From assembly GCA_000482765.1 (NCBI GenBank), contig AXWR01000002.1, forward strand, positions 62,001-126,000: a stretch of DNA of 64,000 nt. Direction: 5' to 3'. The translations under genes and the position numbers were made by a program. The notes beneath the pieces are model-generated. The model had not been told where the DNA came from and made no database searches. It was given only the letters and a program-made list of their open reading frames with translations. Of the stretch, positions 45,916-54,653 are shown in pieces (position 1 is the first letter of the stretch; every line of letters starts with the position of its first letter). This DNA is from Meiothermus taiwanensis DSM 14542 (GTDB taxonomy: Bacteria; Deinococcota; Deinococci; Deinococcales; Thermaceae).

Positions 45916-46536
45916 TTATCGGCGGGGCCTGCGGATGGTCTCGATATGGGCCCCGTTTTCCAGTACGGCGGTAAATAGCTCCCACAGGTTCACAGCCAGC
46001 TCGGGCTCGGTGGTGAGCTGGGTAAAGCGAAAATAGGCCGCATCGCCCGAGGGCAGCACGAAGGTGGGCGTACCGAAGACCCCCAGTTCGCCTGCTTCTT
46101 CCAGATCCCGGCCCAATTCGATCCGGCGATCCTCTTCATCCTCCAGGTCGGCCATGAAGCGCTCTAGATCCAGCCCAGCCCGGCTCACCGCATCTACAAA
46201 AGTCTCATCGTCGCCCAGTTCGCGCTTGTCCTGGTGGTGCAGGCGAAAGAGCTCGAGGGCGAAGCGCAGGTGGGCGGCCTTCCCCTGCTGCCTTGCAGCG
46301 TGGGAGGCCAGAAAAGCCCGAAGCGATCTGGAGCTTTCCAGCGGCTGCTCGGACAGCTTCCAGGCCGGGGCATGGCGCGGCAGGCCTGCGTTTTGGGGGT
46401 GGTTGCCCTGCTCCAGGCTGTAGTGCCTGATTTCCAGATCCAGCGCCAGCTGGGGGGCCACCACGTAGGCCAGCTCGAGGCCCCGCCAGGCAAAGGGGCA
46501 CAGGTAGTCGAGGTAGACGGTGACCCTCTGGAACAT
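45916..46536 (-). CDS. DsbA-fold protein (FrnE/HCCA-isomerase-like) lacking the second active-site Cys
   Basis: 206 residues, DsbA/2-hydroxychromene-2-carboxylate isomerase fold. The active-site position reads LCPFAW, so the usual CxxC is C-P-F-A with only one cysteine. The cis-Pro loop is GVFGTPTF. The protein is therefore more like GST-kappa/HCCA isomerases than a disulfide oxidase. The ATG overlaps the argC stop (TGATG), so it is the last gene of the arginine operon. Confidence 0.8.
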   Translation of the reverse strand: MFQRVTVYLDYLCPFAWRGLELAYVVAPQLALDLEIRHYSLEQGNHPQNAGLPRHAPAWKLSEQPLESSRSLRAFLASHAARQQGKAAHLRFALELFRLHHQDKRELGDDETFVDAVSRAGLDLERFMADLEDEEDRRIELGRDLEEAGELGVFGTPTFVLPSGDAAYFRFTQLTTEPELAVNLWELFTAVLENGAHIETIRRPRR

Positions 46537-47501
46537 CAATCACCAAAGTACTCGTAGGTATGGGGCCCTTCCAGGCCCAGCATGAGGTCGAGGTTCTGCA
46601 CCGCCGCGCCCGAAGCCCCCTTGCCCAGGTTGTCGAAACGCGCCACCAGCAGGGCCTGCTCGTGCGCGGGGTTCTCGTAGACGAAGAGCTCGAGCAGGTT
46701 GGTGCCGTTGAGGGCCTGGGGGTCGAGCACCGGGTGGTGCTGGCCGTAGGTCTCCAGGGGCATCACCCGCACGAAGCGCTGCCCCTGGTAGCGTTCCGCC
46801 AGGGCTTCGTGCAGCTCGGCAGCGGTGACCTTGCGCGGCAGGGCCCACAGGTGCACCGGGATGAAGTCCAGCATCCCCTGGCGGAAGCGCCCCACCGCCG
46901 GGGTGAAGATGGGGGGGTGCCGCAGGCCCGAGTAGAGGGTCATCTCGGGGATGTGCTTGTGGGTGAGCTCGAGGCCATAGGCCCGGTAATCCCCGGCCAG
47001 GCGGTGCTCCCCCCGGCCTTCCATGGCCTCGATGAGCGGCCGCCCCCCGCCGGAGTAGCCCGAGACGGCGTTCACCGAGGCGGGAAATTCCGCAGGCAGA
47101 AGCCCGGCCTCCACCAAAGGCCGCAGCAGGGCCACCACCCCGGTGGGGTAGCAGCCGGGGTTGGCGACAAACCGCGCCCGGCGGATCCGCTCAGGCTGCT
47201 CGGGGGTGAGCTCGGGAAAACCATACACCCAGCCCTCGGCCACCCGGTGGGCCGAGCTGGCGTCCAGGATGCGGGTCTGGGGGTTCTCCAGCATCGCCAC
47301 GGCCGCTTTGGCCGCCTCGTCGGGCAGGCAGAGGATGGCCACATCCGCCTCGTTTAGCAGGCGCTTGCGCTCGGCCTCGTCCTTGCGCTTGGCCGGGTCA
47401 ATCGAGAGGAGCTCTAGATCGTCTCTATGCTGCAGGCGGGCCCGGATCTGCAGGCCGGTGGTGCCCGCCTCGCCGTCGATGAAGACCTTGGGTTTACTCA
47501 T
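46536..47501 (-). CDS. argC: N-acetyl-gamma-glutamyl-phosphate reductase, short type
   Basis: 321 residues, the AspSD-related short form. [15 protein letters not shown] binds NADPH, the active-site Cys lies in ANPGCYPTG and the catalytic His in LTHKHIPEM. It reduces the acyl-phosphate of N-acetylglutamate in arginine (or LysW-linked) biosynthesis. The ATG at 47501 overlaps the stop of the preceding small gene (ATGA). Confidence 0.93.
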   Translation of the reverse strand: MSKPKVFIDGEAGTTGLQIRARLQHRDDLELLSIDPAKRKDEAERKRLLNEADVAILCLPDEAAKAAVAMLENPQTRILDASSAHRVAEGWVYGFPELTPEQPERIRRARFVANPGCYPTGVVALLRPLVEAGLLPAEFPASVNAVSGYSGGGRPLIEAMEGRGEHRLAGDYRAYGLELTHKHIPEMTLYSGLRHPPIFTPAVGRFRQGMLDFIPVHLWALPRKVTAAELHEALAERYQGQRFVRVMPLETYGQHHPVLDPQALNGTNLLELFVYENPAHEQALLVARFDNLGKGASGAAVQNLDLMLGLEGPHTYEYFGD

Positions 47502-47677
47502 GGCGTCACCCAACCCCGCCCCGGCCCAGCGCGGCCAATAGACTTTCGAACGTTGTGTTCATCGTCTGGCTGTATACCCAGCTTTAGCAGCATCTGGCGC
47601 AGGCGGAAAACCAGGGCCAGCGGAGACTCCTTGCGGAGCCGTCCCACCTGTTTGCGGATGCGCTCACCCGGCCCCAT
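47498..47677 (-). CDS. Small basic protein, 59 residues, in the arginine operon
   Basis: A short frame between argF and argC. Its ATG is 4 bases after the argF stop and its TGA overlaps the argC ATG, so all three are translationally coupled. The product is basic in its first half ([12 protein letters not shown]) and then has one amphipathic stretch ([15 protein letters not shown]). No family is recognised. TAGGCT lies 6 bases before the ATG, inside the argF end, so it could also have its own leaderless start. Confidence 0.6.
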   Translation of the reverse strand: MGPGERIRKQVGRLRKESPLALVFRLRQMLLKLGIQPDDEHNVRKSIGRAGPGRGWVTP

Positions 47678-47681
47678 GCCT

Positions 47682-48623
47682 CTAGCCTAGCAGATGGTAC
47701 AGGAGGGCCTTCTGCGCGTGCAGCCGGTTCTCGGCCTGGTCGAAGACCCGCGACTTCGGGTGCAAGGTGGCCTCCTCGACCACCTCCTCCCCGTAGTGGG
47801 CCGGCAGGCAGTGCAAAAAGATGCCCTCGGGGTCGATCAAGTCCAGCATGGCCGGGGTTACCTGAAAACCGGTAAAGTCTTTGATCTTGCGCCGCTGGCT
47901 GGCCTCGGCCTCCTGGCCCATCGAGACCCAGACATCGGTGTAGAGCACCTGGGCGCCCCGGGCCGCTTCGATGGGGTCGTGGGTCAGGGTGATATCGGCC
48001 CCCAGCTTGAGGGCTTCCATGAGGATAAGGGCGTTGGGCTCGTAGCCGCGCGGGGTGGCGATGGTGAGCTTGGCACCAGAGAGCACCGCGCACTGGATGT
48101 GGGCATTGGCCATGTTGTTGCCGTCGCCGATATAGGCCACCTTGAGGCCCCGGGTATCGGGGAAGCTCTCCTCGATGGTCTGGTAGTCGGCCAGCAGCTG
48201 CACCGGGTGCAGCAGGTCGGAAAGCCCGTTGATGACCGGCTTGGAGGAGTAGCGGGCCAGCTCTTCCAAAGTCGAGTGCAGGTAGACCCGGGCCATGATG
48301 GCCTCCACCCAGCGCTCGAGGTTCAGGGCAATGTCGCGCACCGGCTCGCGGGTGCCCAGGCCGATCTCGGCGTTGGTGAGGTTAACCGCGTGCCCGCCGA
48401 GCTGGTTCATGGCCACCTCGAAGGTGGTGCGGGTGCGCAAGGAGGGCTTCTCGAAGATCATGGCCAGGGTCTGGCCCTCGAGGGGCCGCAGCCCCTTGTA
48501 GGCCCCCCGTTTCATGGCGTGGGCGGTATCCAGCACCGTACGGTACTCGGCAGGCGACAGGTCGAGGTTGGAAAGGAAGTCGCGGCCTTTGAGGCCGGCC
48601 AGCGGCGGGATTACCTCAGGCAC
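47682..48623 (-). CDS. argF: Ornithine carbamoyltransferase
   Basis: 313 residues. The carbamoyl-phosphate motif is EKPSLRTRTTFEVA and the ornithine motif is FLHCLPAHYGEEV. It makes citrulline from ornithine and carbamoyl phosphate in arginine synthesis. The GTG at 48623 is chosen because GGGGAGG ends 5 bases before it; a GTG at 48629 is too close to that site. Confidence 0.95.
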   Translation of the reverse strand: MPEVIPPLAGLKGRDFLSNLDLSPAEYRTVLDTAHAMKRGAYKGLRPLEGQTLAMIFEKPSLRTRTTFEVAMNQLGGHAVNLTNAEIGLGTREPVRDIALNLERWVEAIMARVYLHSTLEELARYSSKPVINGLSDLLHPVQLLADYQTIEESFPDTRGLKVAYIGDGNNMANAHIQCAVLSGAKLTIATPRGYEPNALILMEALKLGADITLTHDPIEAARGAQVLYTDVWVSMGQEAEASQRRKIKDFTGFQVTPAMLDLIDPEGIFLHCLPAHYGEEVVEEATLHPKSRVFDQAENRLHAQKALLYHLLG

Positions 48624-48642
48624 GAGCACCTCCCCTTCTGTG

Positions 48643-48677
48643 TGTATAAAAACCCAGTCATAGGGTTTGATTATACA
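48643..48677 (-). promoter_or_regulatory. Inverted repeat in the argF leader
   Basis: The plus-strand arms TGTATAAAAACCC (48643-48655) and GGGTTTGATTATACA (48663-48677) pair imperfectly, with a perfect AAACCC/GGGTTT core. It spans from the -10 box to just before the ribosome binding site. It may be an arginine-responsive operator or a weak attenuator; no ArgR-box match is clear. Confidence 0.35.
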
Positions 48678-48698
48678 AAGCTACGGGCCAGGTGCCAC
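48670..48698 (-). promoter_or_regulatory. argF operon promoter
   Basis: On the minus strand, GTGGCA (48693-48698), 17 bases, TATAAT (48670-48675). Unlike many genes here, argF has a real leader of about 40 bases with a ribosome binding site. Confidence 0.6.
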
Positions 48699-48731
48699 TC
48701 ATGCCAGGATGCAAAAAGACAGCCTCTTGAA

Positions 48732-49430
48732 TCAGATGGTCTCGAGGGCGACCTCGACCATCTGGTTAAAGGTCTCCTGCCGCTCCTGGGGGGTGGTTTT
48801 CTCGCGGGTAATCAGGTGGTCGCTGATGGTAAGGATGCACAAAGCCTGCACCCCAAACTTGGCCGCCAGGGTGTAGAGCCCCGCGGCCTCCATCTCAACC
48901 GCCAGCACCCCAAACTGGGCCCATAGCTGATAGGGGTCGGGCTGGTCGTGGTAAAAGGTGTCGGTGGAAAGCACATTGCCCACGTGCACCGGCATGCCCC
49001 TGGACTGGGCCTGCTCGTAGGCCCGGCACAGCAGGTCGAAGGTGGCGATGGGGGCATAGTTCTGGCCGGCAAAGCGCAGGTTGTTGATCGAGGAGTCGGT
49101 GCAGGCGGCCTGGGCGATGACCAGATCGCGCAGCTTGAGGCGCTCGGTGATGGCCCCGGCGGTGCCCACCCGAATCAGGGTCTTGCAGCCGTAAAACTGA
49201 ACCAGCTCGTGGATGTAGATGCTGGCCGAGGGGATCCCCATGCCAGTGCCCTGCACGCTCACCCGTTTGCCTTTGTAGGTGCCGGTGTAGCCAAACATGT
49301 TGCGAACCTGGTTGTATAAAACCGGGTTTTCCAGAAAGTTCTCGGCGATGTACTTGGCCCGCAGGGGGTCGCCGGGGAGCAGGATGGCTTCAGCAATAGC
49401 ACCAGGTGCAGCAGAGATATGAGGCGTCAT
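48732..49430 (-). CDS. deoD: Purine-nucleoside phosphorylase, DeoD type
   Basis: 232 residues, hexameric NP-I family. [52 protein letters not shown] and VEMEAAGLY are typical of DeoD. It cleaves purine nucleosides with phosphate to base and ribose 1-phosphate. The nucleoside hydrolase and ribokinase genes 4 kb away have a related salvage role. TAAAGT stands 6 bases before the ATG. Confidence 0.95.
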   Translation of the reverse strand: MTPHISAAPGAIAEAILLPGDPLRAKYIAENFLENPVLYNQVRNMFGYTGTYKGKRVSVQGTGMGIPSASIYIHELVQFYGCKTLIRVGTAGAITERLKLRDLVIAQAACTDSSINNLRFAGQNYAPIATFDLLCRAYEQAQSRGMPVHVGNVLSTDTFYHDQPDPYQLWAQFGVLAVEMEAAGLYTLAAKFGVQALCILTISDHLITREKTTPQERQETFNQMVEVALETI

Positions 49431-49436
49431 GTCTGT

Positions 49437-49442
49437 ACTTTA
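49437..49442 (-). promoter_or_regulatory. -10 box of the leaderless deoD gene
   Basis: TAAAGT on the minus strand, 6 bases before the ATG at 49430. Confidence 0.55.
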
Positions 49443-49544
49443 TCCGGTTGGGCCGGGAAAACAAAGACGGGAAGCGCATCCATTGCCCGCCTGCAAATAC
49501 CCATCCCCGCGAAAGACCGCGCCGGGGTGCCCCCAGCCTTCTTG

Positions 49545-50639
49545 CTACTTGCCCGGCTCATCCGGGCTTTGCGCGCTGGATTTGCGCAGGACGGCCAGTT
49601 CAAACTGGGTGGGGTTCTGGGCGTGCAGGCGGGCCGTCTGGTAGTCCACCAGGCCCTGGTGGTACAAAGACAGCAGGCTCTGGTCAAAGCTTTGGTAGCC
49701 CTCGAGGCCCTGTTCACGCAGCACCTCACGCAGGCGATCGGTCTGGCTGGGCTGCTTAAGGGCCTCGCGAATGCGGGGGGTCATGGTGATGACCTCGGCA
49801 ATAAGGGTGCGCTGGCCCTTGACGGTAGGAACCAGGCGTTGATGAATGATGCCCAGCAGGCTTTCGGCCAGCAACACCCGGTTGATGTTGCGTTCGGCTG
49901 GACTAAAGAGCTCGAGCATGCGGTGCAGCACCCCGACGCTATCGCTGGAGACAAAAGTCGAGAGCACCAGGTGGCCGGTGTACACCGCATTGAGCACCGC
50001 CGAGGCGGTGGCCGAGTCGCGGATTTCACCAATCACGATCACATCGGCGTTCTGGCGCATGGCCGCCAGCAGGGCTTTCTCGTAGGAAATCGCATCGGAG
50101 CCAATCTCGCGCTGAACAACCGCCGAGCGCTTGGGGCGGTGCAGGTACTCGATGGGGTCTTCCACCGTAACAATGATGCGGGTGTGGTGGGTGTTGATCT
50201 CGTCCACCAGGCGGGCCAGGGTGGTGGACTTACCGGCGCCAAGGGGCCCTGTAACCAGCACCAGACCCCGCCGCTGGTTGCGGAAAAACTCGAGGTACTC
50301 CGCTTTTAGACTGACCTTATCCAGGTCAGTATCCGCGCTGCCAAGGGCATGCAGCACCGCACTGATAGAGCCCCGCTGGTAGAAAAAGTTCACCCGCAGA
50401 CGGGTGAGGCCGGGCAGGCTATAGGCCACATCCACCTGGCGGTAGGCGCGCAGGCGGGCTTTTTGTTGAGGGGTACAGAGCTTCTCGACCAGGCTGGCCG
50501 TAAACTCGGGGGTGACCGCGCTCTGACTAACGGCTCTGAGTTCATCGCCAATGCGAGCCAGCACCGGCATACCGGCGTGCAGGTGAATATCGGAGGCCCC
50601 TTTATGAACCAGCAAAACGAGCATTTCTTCAAAATGCAT
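49545..50639 (-). CDS. PilT/PilU-type type IV pilus retraction ATPase
   Basis: 364 residues. Walker A is GPLGAGKSTT, the Asp-box region is IIVTVEDPIEYLH, Walker B lies in ADVIVIGEIRD, and TGHLVLSTFVSSD holds the His-box. It powers pilus retraction for twitching and DNA uptake, a known trait of Thermaceae. The first Gly-Pro-Leu of Walker A (usually GPT) is a small deviation, so a PilU-like paralogue is possible. No other pilus gene lies nearby. The ATG at 50639 is preferred over a codon 5 positions upstream. Confidence 0.88.
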   Translation of the reverse strand: MHFEEMLVLLVHKGASDIHLHAGMPVLARIGDELRAVSQSAVTPEFTASLVEKLCTPQQKARLRAYRQVDVAYSLPGLTRLRVNFFYQRGSISAVLHALGSADTDLDKVSLKAEYLEFFRNQRRGLVLVTGPLGAGKSTTLARLVDEINTHHTRIIVTVEDPIEYLHRPKRSAVVQREIGSDAISYEKALLAAMRQNADVIVIGEIRDSATASAVLNAVYTGHLVLSTFVSSDSVGVLHRMLELFSPAERNINRVLLAESLLGIIHQRLVPTVKGQRTLIAEVITMTPRIREALKQPSQTDRLREVLREQGLEGYQSFDQSLLSLYHQGLVDYQTARLHAQNPTQFELAVLRKSSAQSPDEPGK

Positions 50640-50734
50640 AGGCGACCCAGGCAAAGGTTATCATCTTTTGCGCCGCCCCTTGCGCATATAAAAACCAACC
50701 TGTGAACCCAGGGGGTGCTTTTGGCCTCCCAAGA

Positions 50735-51241
50735 TCAGTCGAAGGAAAAGCCGTTGGCCAGGTGGGCTACCGGGCGGCCGGTAATGCGCTGCACCGCCTC
50801 GGGAATGAGGGGCAGGATGACCTCGAGGGAGTCCTTGCTGCCCTGCGGCCCACCCGGCAGGTTGATAATTAGGGTTTTGCCCCGCACACCCGCCACCCCA
50901 CGGGATAGCGCTGCTAAAGGGTTTTTCTTGTAGGTTTCCATGCGGATAAGCTCCGCAATTCCGGGGGCCTCTTTCTCCAGCATCTCACGCGTGGCCTCAG
51001 GGGCGTGGTCGCGGTTGCTAAGGCGGATGCTGCCCAGCGTCAAGATCACGTCCAGTCCATCGCGATCCGCCCATAGGCGCAACACCCGCTTAATCTGGGC
51101 CGGCTCATCAGGGATGATCTCGTAATTGGTAATCTCGTAGGGGCCTAAAGCCAGGCTCTCGCGCAACGCCGCATAGGCATGGTCTTCGATCTCCCCGCGG
51201 GCTTCGCGGTCGGAAATGGTAAGGATGCCGACTCGAATCAT
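50735..51241 (-). CDS. MogA/MoaB-family protein with altered glycine loop
   Basis: 168 residues. ILTISDR near the N-terminus, RDHAPEATREMLEKEAPGI and LIINLPGGPQGSKDSLEVI are MogA/MoaB hallmarks for adenylating molybdopterin. However, the expected TTGGTG loop before RDxTPE is TLGSIRLSN, so the substrate-binding glycines are missing. It may be a diverged or inactive copy. TAAATT lies 8 bases before the ATG. It diverges from a GNAT gene. Confidence 0.82.
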   Translation of the reverse strand: MIRVGILTISDREARGEIEDHAYAALRESLALGPYEITNYEIIPDEPAQIKRVLRLWADRDGLDVILTLGSIRLSNRDHAPEATREMLEKEAPGIAELIRMETYKKNPLAALSRGVAGVRGKTLIINLPGGPQGSKDSLEVILPLIPEAVQRITGRPVAHLANGFSFD

Positions 51242-51283
51242 TCAGTACAAATTTAGAGCATAAAGATGGTAGTTTTGGGTTAT

Positions 51284-51862
51284 ATGTGGCACGATAGCCC
51301 AACCCTGGAGGGTCGTTATATCCGGCTGGAGCCTTTGGGCCTGGAGCATGCCCCGGCTTTGCTCGAGCACTACGATGCCGAGATGGTACAGTACCTGAGC
51401 AACGCCCCCAGGGAACCCTCCCTAGAAGCCATGCAAAACTACATCCGCTCGTTGCTCTCCGCCAAAGATCGGGTGAACTGGGTCATTGTTGACAAGGCCA
51501 GCCGCCGGGTGGCCGGGCGCACCGGTTATGTGCGGGTCAATCCCGAGCACCGCTCCTTGGAGACCACCACCTGGATCTTTACCCCTTACCAGGGCGGCAA
51601 CACCAACCCCGAAAGCAAGTACCTGCTTTTGTGCAGGGCTTTCGAGGATCTAAAGGCCATCCGGGTGCAGTTTCGGGCCGATGCCCGCAACACCCGTAGC
51701 TGCAGGGCCATCGAGAAGCTAGGGGCCACCTTCGAGGGTGTTTTGCGGAAGGATCAGATTTATCCCAACGGCACCATCCGTGATACCGCGGTGTACTCGA
51801 TTATCGACGAGGAGTGGCCCCAGGTGAAAAAAGGCCTCGAGGCCCGGCTGTATGGCCGCTAG
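51284..51862 (+). CDS. RimJ/RimL-type N-acetyltransferase
   Basis: 192 residues, GNAT superfamily of the RimJ/RimL kind. LEGRYIRLEPLGLEHAPALLE opens the fold. The acetyl-CoA region ends with RNTRSCRAIEKLGATFEGVLRKDQIYPNGTIRDTAVYSI, a hallmark of this group. The substrate (ribosomal protein N-terminus or antibiotic) is unknown. The start at 51284 is chosen because TAGTTT lies 8 bases upstream; the ATG at 51266 is possible. Confidence 0.83.
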   Translation: MWHDSPTLEGRYIRLEPLGLEHAPALLEHYDAEMVQYLSNAPREPSLEAMQNYIRSLLSAKDRVNWVIVDKASRRVAGRTGYVRVNPEHRSLETTTWIFTPYQGGNTNPESKYLLLCRAFEDLKAIRVQFRADARNTRSCRAIEKLGATFEGVLRKDQIYPNGTIRDTAVYSIIDEEWPQVKKGLEARLYGR

Positions 51863-51868
51863 CCCGAC

Positions 51869-52189
51869 TCAAACCTGCCGCAGGTCTTCCAGCAGCTGCC
51901 AGCCCACCTCCTTGGGGGTGGCCTCGAGGTAGGGCTTCAGCGCCTGGCTTACCCATAGCGCCAGCGGCTTGAGGTCGTGCGGCTCCTGCTCGGTGCGCAC
52001 CAGCAGGGTCACCTGGTAAAACTGCTGGGTCTCGGTGGGGGTGCCGTCCTCGAAAAAGGTCATGGGGGCCCGCACTTTGTCAATCAGCACGTGCACCTCG
52101 CCCAGCTGGCGGGGAATCGCCTCGCGGGGGTCGAAGGAGAGTTCCTTGGGATGCCACAGATACCCCTGAAACAGCTTGATGGCCTTCAT
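51869..52189 (-). CDS. Small conserved-looking protein, unknown function
   Basis: 106 residues, mixed alpha/beta, no signal or helix. The repeated pattern of hydrophobic strands (VHVLIDKV, FYQVTLLVRTE) is clear, but I recognise no family. The ATG at 52189 is chosen because the upstream frame is low-complexity. It lies 58 bases after alr on the same strand, so a shared transcript is likely, and it converges with the GNAT gene. Confidence 0.6.
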   Translation of the reverse strand: MKAIKLFQGYLWHPKELSFDPREAIPRQLGEVHVLIDKVRAPMTFFEDGTPTETQQFYQVTLLVRTEQEPHDLKPLALWVSQALKPYLEATPKEVGWQLLEDLRQV

Positions 52190-52247
52190 CGCAGTCACAG
52201 GTCTGATTCTCGCCGCTGGAACCGAAACCAAAAGTGGCTTTGACCCT

Positions 52248-53345
52248 TTATCCCACCCGCGCCACCTCGACCCCATCCCGCAGGTATACCCTGGGCAGGC
52301 GCGCAGCCAGCCGCACCGCCGGCTCGTAGCTGACGGTTCCGGTCAGCTCGGCCCAGCCCCACAGGCTGCTGGTGGGGTCGAAGTCGGGGGTGACCACCTC
52401 GAAGACCTGCTCCAGGCCCACCGGCCCCGGCAGCTTCACGGTGATCTGATCCATCGAGACCCGGCCCACCACCGGGCAGGTGCAGGGCTGGGCATCCGGG
52501 TAATACCGAACCGTTGCCCGGTTGAAGACCAGGCGGGGGATGCCATCGGCGTAGCCCACCGGCAGGGTGGCGATCCACTCCCGGCCCTGGGTGGTGTAGA
52601 GACCGCTGTAGCCGATTCTGCGCCCGGGTGGCAGCTCTTTGACCTGGGTGGGTTTGGCCAGCAGGCGGGCGATGGGCTTCAGGCCCAGGTGGGGCAGCAG
52701 GCCATACAGGCCAATGCCCGGACGTACTGCGCTCAGGCCATACTCGCCAAAGTTAAAGGTTCCAGCGGTGTTGCACAGGTGGTAAAAGTAGCCCGGCCCA
52801 AACACCTGCTGCACCCGCTGGAAACTGGCTATTTGCTCTTTTGTCCAGAGCACGTCCTCCTCCGCATCGGCGAAGTGGGAGTAGATGCCCTGGATGAGCA
52901 GGTTTTCGTAGCGAAGAAAGTGTTCTTTGACTGCTGGGGCCTCTTCGGGTTGGAAGCCCACCCGGCCCATGCCGGTGTCGAACTCGAGGTGCACCGTCAC
53001 CGGTCTGCCCAGGGCGTTGAGGGCTTGGGCGCTCTCGAGGGTCGAGATAGAGGGAATCAGGTCTAGCTCCACCACCTCCCTGGCCTGCTGGGGGTGCAGA
53101 CTCCCCATCAGCAAGATGCGGGCCACAATGCCGGCCTTGCGCAGCTCGCGGGCTTCGTCGGTGGTGGCTACCGCCAGCCCCCAGGCCCCTAAGCGCAGCA
53201 GTTCCTTGCCCACCTCCACCGCCCCATGCCCATAGGCGTTGGCCTTAACCACGCCAATCACCTGGGTATTCCCAGCTCTGGAGCGCAGCAGGTTGTAGTT
53301 GTGGGCTAAAGCATCGAGGTTGATTTCCAGCCAGGCGGGCCGCAT
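52248..53345 (-). CDS. alr: Alanine racemase
   Basis: 365 residues. The PLP lysine is in VVKANAYGHGAVEV near residue 34, the catalytic tyrosine in RIGYSGLYTT, and EFDTGMGRVGF and GRVSMDQITV are conserved. It makes D-alanine for peptidoglycan. TAAACT stands 7 bases before the ATG, inside the 3' end of the upstream gene, so alr has its own promoter. Confidence 0.95.
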   Translation of the reverse strand: MRPAWLEINLDALAHNYNLLRSRAGNTQVIGVVKANAYGHGAVEVGKELLRLGAWGLAVATTDEARELRKAGIVARILLMGSLHPQQAREVVELDLIPSISTLESAQALNALGRPVTVHLEFDTGMGRVGFQPEEAPAVKEHFLRYENLLIQGIYSHFADAEEDVLWTKEQIASFQRVQQVFGPGYFYHLCNTAGTFNFGEYGLSAVRPGIGLYGLLPHLGLKPIARLLAKPTQVKELPPGRRIGYSGLYTTQGREWIATLPVGYADGIPRLVFNRATVRYYPDAQPCTCPVVGRVSMDQITVKLPGPVGLEQVFEVVTPDFDPTSSLWGWAELTGTVSYEPAVRLAARLPRVYLRDGVEVARVG

Positions 53346-53352
53346 GGCTGCT

Positions 53353-53358
53353 AGTTTA
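53353..53358 (-). promoter_or_regulatory. -10 box of the leaderless alr gene
   Basis: TAAACT on the minus strand, 7 bases before the ATG at 53345 and overlapping the end of the preceding gene. Confidence 0.6.
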
Positions 53359-53619
53359 TACTTTGCGAATCTTCATGCTCTGCACCTGACCGGTCTCGGC
53401 GTTGATGCGGAAGATCTTGTACTCGCGGGTGCGGGCCGCATCGCCCAGGCTCAGGTAGGCGGTGGGCTCGCGTACCACAAAGGAGAGGGTCACCTCCCAG
53501 AACCGATTATCGGGGGTGAGCTCGACCTCCTCGAGCCGCAGCTCGGGAATCTGCTTTTCGTTGAAGAGGGTCTGGATGTACTCGGTGGCGATCCTGACCG
53601 CTTCCTTGACCTCGAGCAT
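53356..53619 (-). CDS. Small protein, 87 residues, unknown function
   Basis: The sequence looks like one helix followed by a three-stranded sheet (LRLEEVELTPDN, WEVTLSFVV, YKIFRINAETG), resembling the PepSY-like or immunity-protein fold, but this is a guess. TACAAT lies 10 bases before the ATG. It ends 10 bases before alr on the same strand, and a separate alr promoter overlaps its end. Confidence 0.6.
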   Translation of the reverse strand: MLEVKEAVRIATEYIQTLFNEKQIPELRLEEVELTPDNRFWEVTLSFVVREPTAYLSLGDAARTREYKIFRINAETGQVQSMKIRKV

Positions 53620-53659
53620 AGACAAGCCGATTGTACCGCAACAAAGGCCGCTTCTGGTG

Positions 53660-53665
53660 TAAGCT
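53660..53665 (+). promoter_or_regulatory. -10 box of the leaderless nucleoside hydrolase gene
   Basis: TAAGCT, 7 bases before the GTG at 53673. The same hexamer at the same distance precedes rbsK. Confidence 0.6.
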
Positions 53666-53672
53666 ATTGGGC

Positions 53673-54602
53673 GTGCCGCGCAAAATCATCCTCGACTGCG
53701 ACCCCGGACATGACGATGCCATCGCCATCATGCTGGCCTTAGCCAGCGAGGAGCTCGAGGTGCTGGGCATCACCACCGTGCATGGCAACGTGGGCCTCGA
53801 GCGCACCACCCGCAACGCCCTGGTGGTGCGGGAGGTGCTGGGCAAAAGCGTGCCCATCTACGCCGGAGCCGACCGCCCCCTGGTGCGCGACCGCATCAGC
53901 GCCGAGGCTGTGCACGGGGTCTCCGGGCTGGAAGGCCCCCACCTGCCCACCCCAACCGGCCAGGTGGAGCCGCAGCACGCGGTACACTTCATCATCGAAC
54001 AGGTGCTCCGGTACCCCGGCGAGGTCACGCTGGTGCCGGTGGGCCCTCTCACCAACATCGCGCTGGCTATGCGCCTCGAGCCGCGCATCATCCCCCAGAT
54101 TAGGGAAATCGTGCTGATGGGCGGCTCGATTGATATTGGCAACTGGACACCGAGCGCCGAGTTTAACATCCTGTGCGATCCCCATGCCGCCAAAATTGTC
54201 TTTGGGGCCGGGGTTCCGCTGGTGATGATGGGCCTCAACCTGACCCATCAAACCATCGCCCATCCCGAACGGGTGGCGCGCTTCCGGGCCCTGGGAACAC
54301 GGGTCGGCAACTTCGTGGCTGAGCTGCTCGAGTTCTTCCGCGAACACCATGTTCAGCGCTACAAATGGGACGGGGCCCCCATCCACGATGCCTGCGCCGT
54401 GGCCTATTTGCTGCGCCCCGGGCTGTTCAAAACCGCTATGTTCAACGTGGAGATCGAGGCCAACGAGGGGCTGGCCTTTGGGCGCACGGTCTGCGACTAC
54501 TGGCGGGTGACCGGCCGGCAACCCAACTGCGAGGTGGGCCTCGAGGTTGATGTGGACGGATTCTACAACCTGCTGCTGGAGCGCATTGCGCGCTATGCGT
54601 AG
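53673..54602 (+). CDS. Nucleoside hydrolase (IunH family)
   Basis: 309 residues. The calcium/ribose motif is ILDCDPGHDDAIAIML at the N-terminus, VPVGPLTNIALA follows, and the catalytic His lies in DGAPIHDACAVAYLL. It releases free ribose and base from nucleosides. The next gene encodes ribokinase, which would phosphorylate the ribose: a salvage pair. GTG start. Confidence 0.93.
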   Translation: MPRKIILDCDPGHDDAIAIMLALASEELEVLGITTVHGNVGLERTTRNALVVREVLGKSVPIYAGADRPLVRDRISAEAVHGVSGLEGPHLPTPTGQVEPQHAVHFIIEQVLRYPGEVTLVPVGPLTNIALAMRLEPRIIPQIREIVLMGGSIDIGNWTPSAEFNILCDPHAAKIVFGAGVPLVMMGLNLTHQTIAHPERVARFRALGTRVGNFVAELLEFFREHHVQRYKWDGAPIHDACAVAYLLRPGLFKTAMFNVEIEANEGLAFGRTVCDYWRVTGRQPNCEVGLEVDVDGFYNLLLERIARYA

Positions 54603-54640
54603 CGCCCCAGTGCGCAGGGCTCTTCCACCGCTGAAGGGTA

Positions 54641-54646
54641 TAAGCT
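54641..54646 (+). promoter_or_regulatory. -10 box of the leaderless rbsK gene
   Basis: TAAGCT, 7 bases before the ATG at 54654. Confidence 0.6.
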
Positions 54647-54653
54647 ATAGGCC

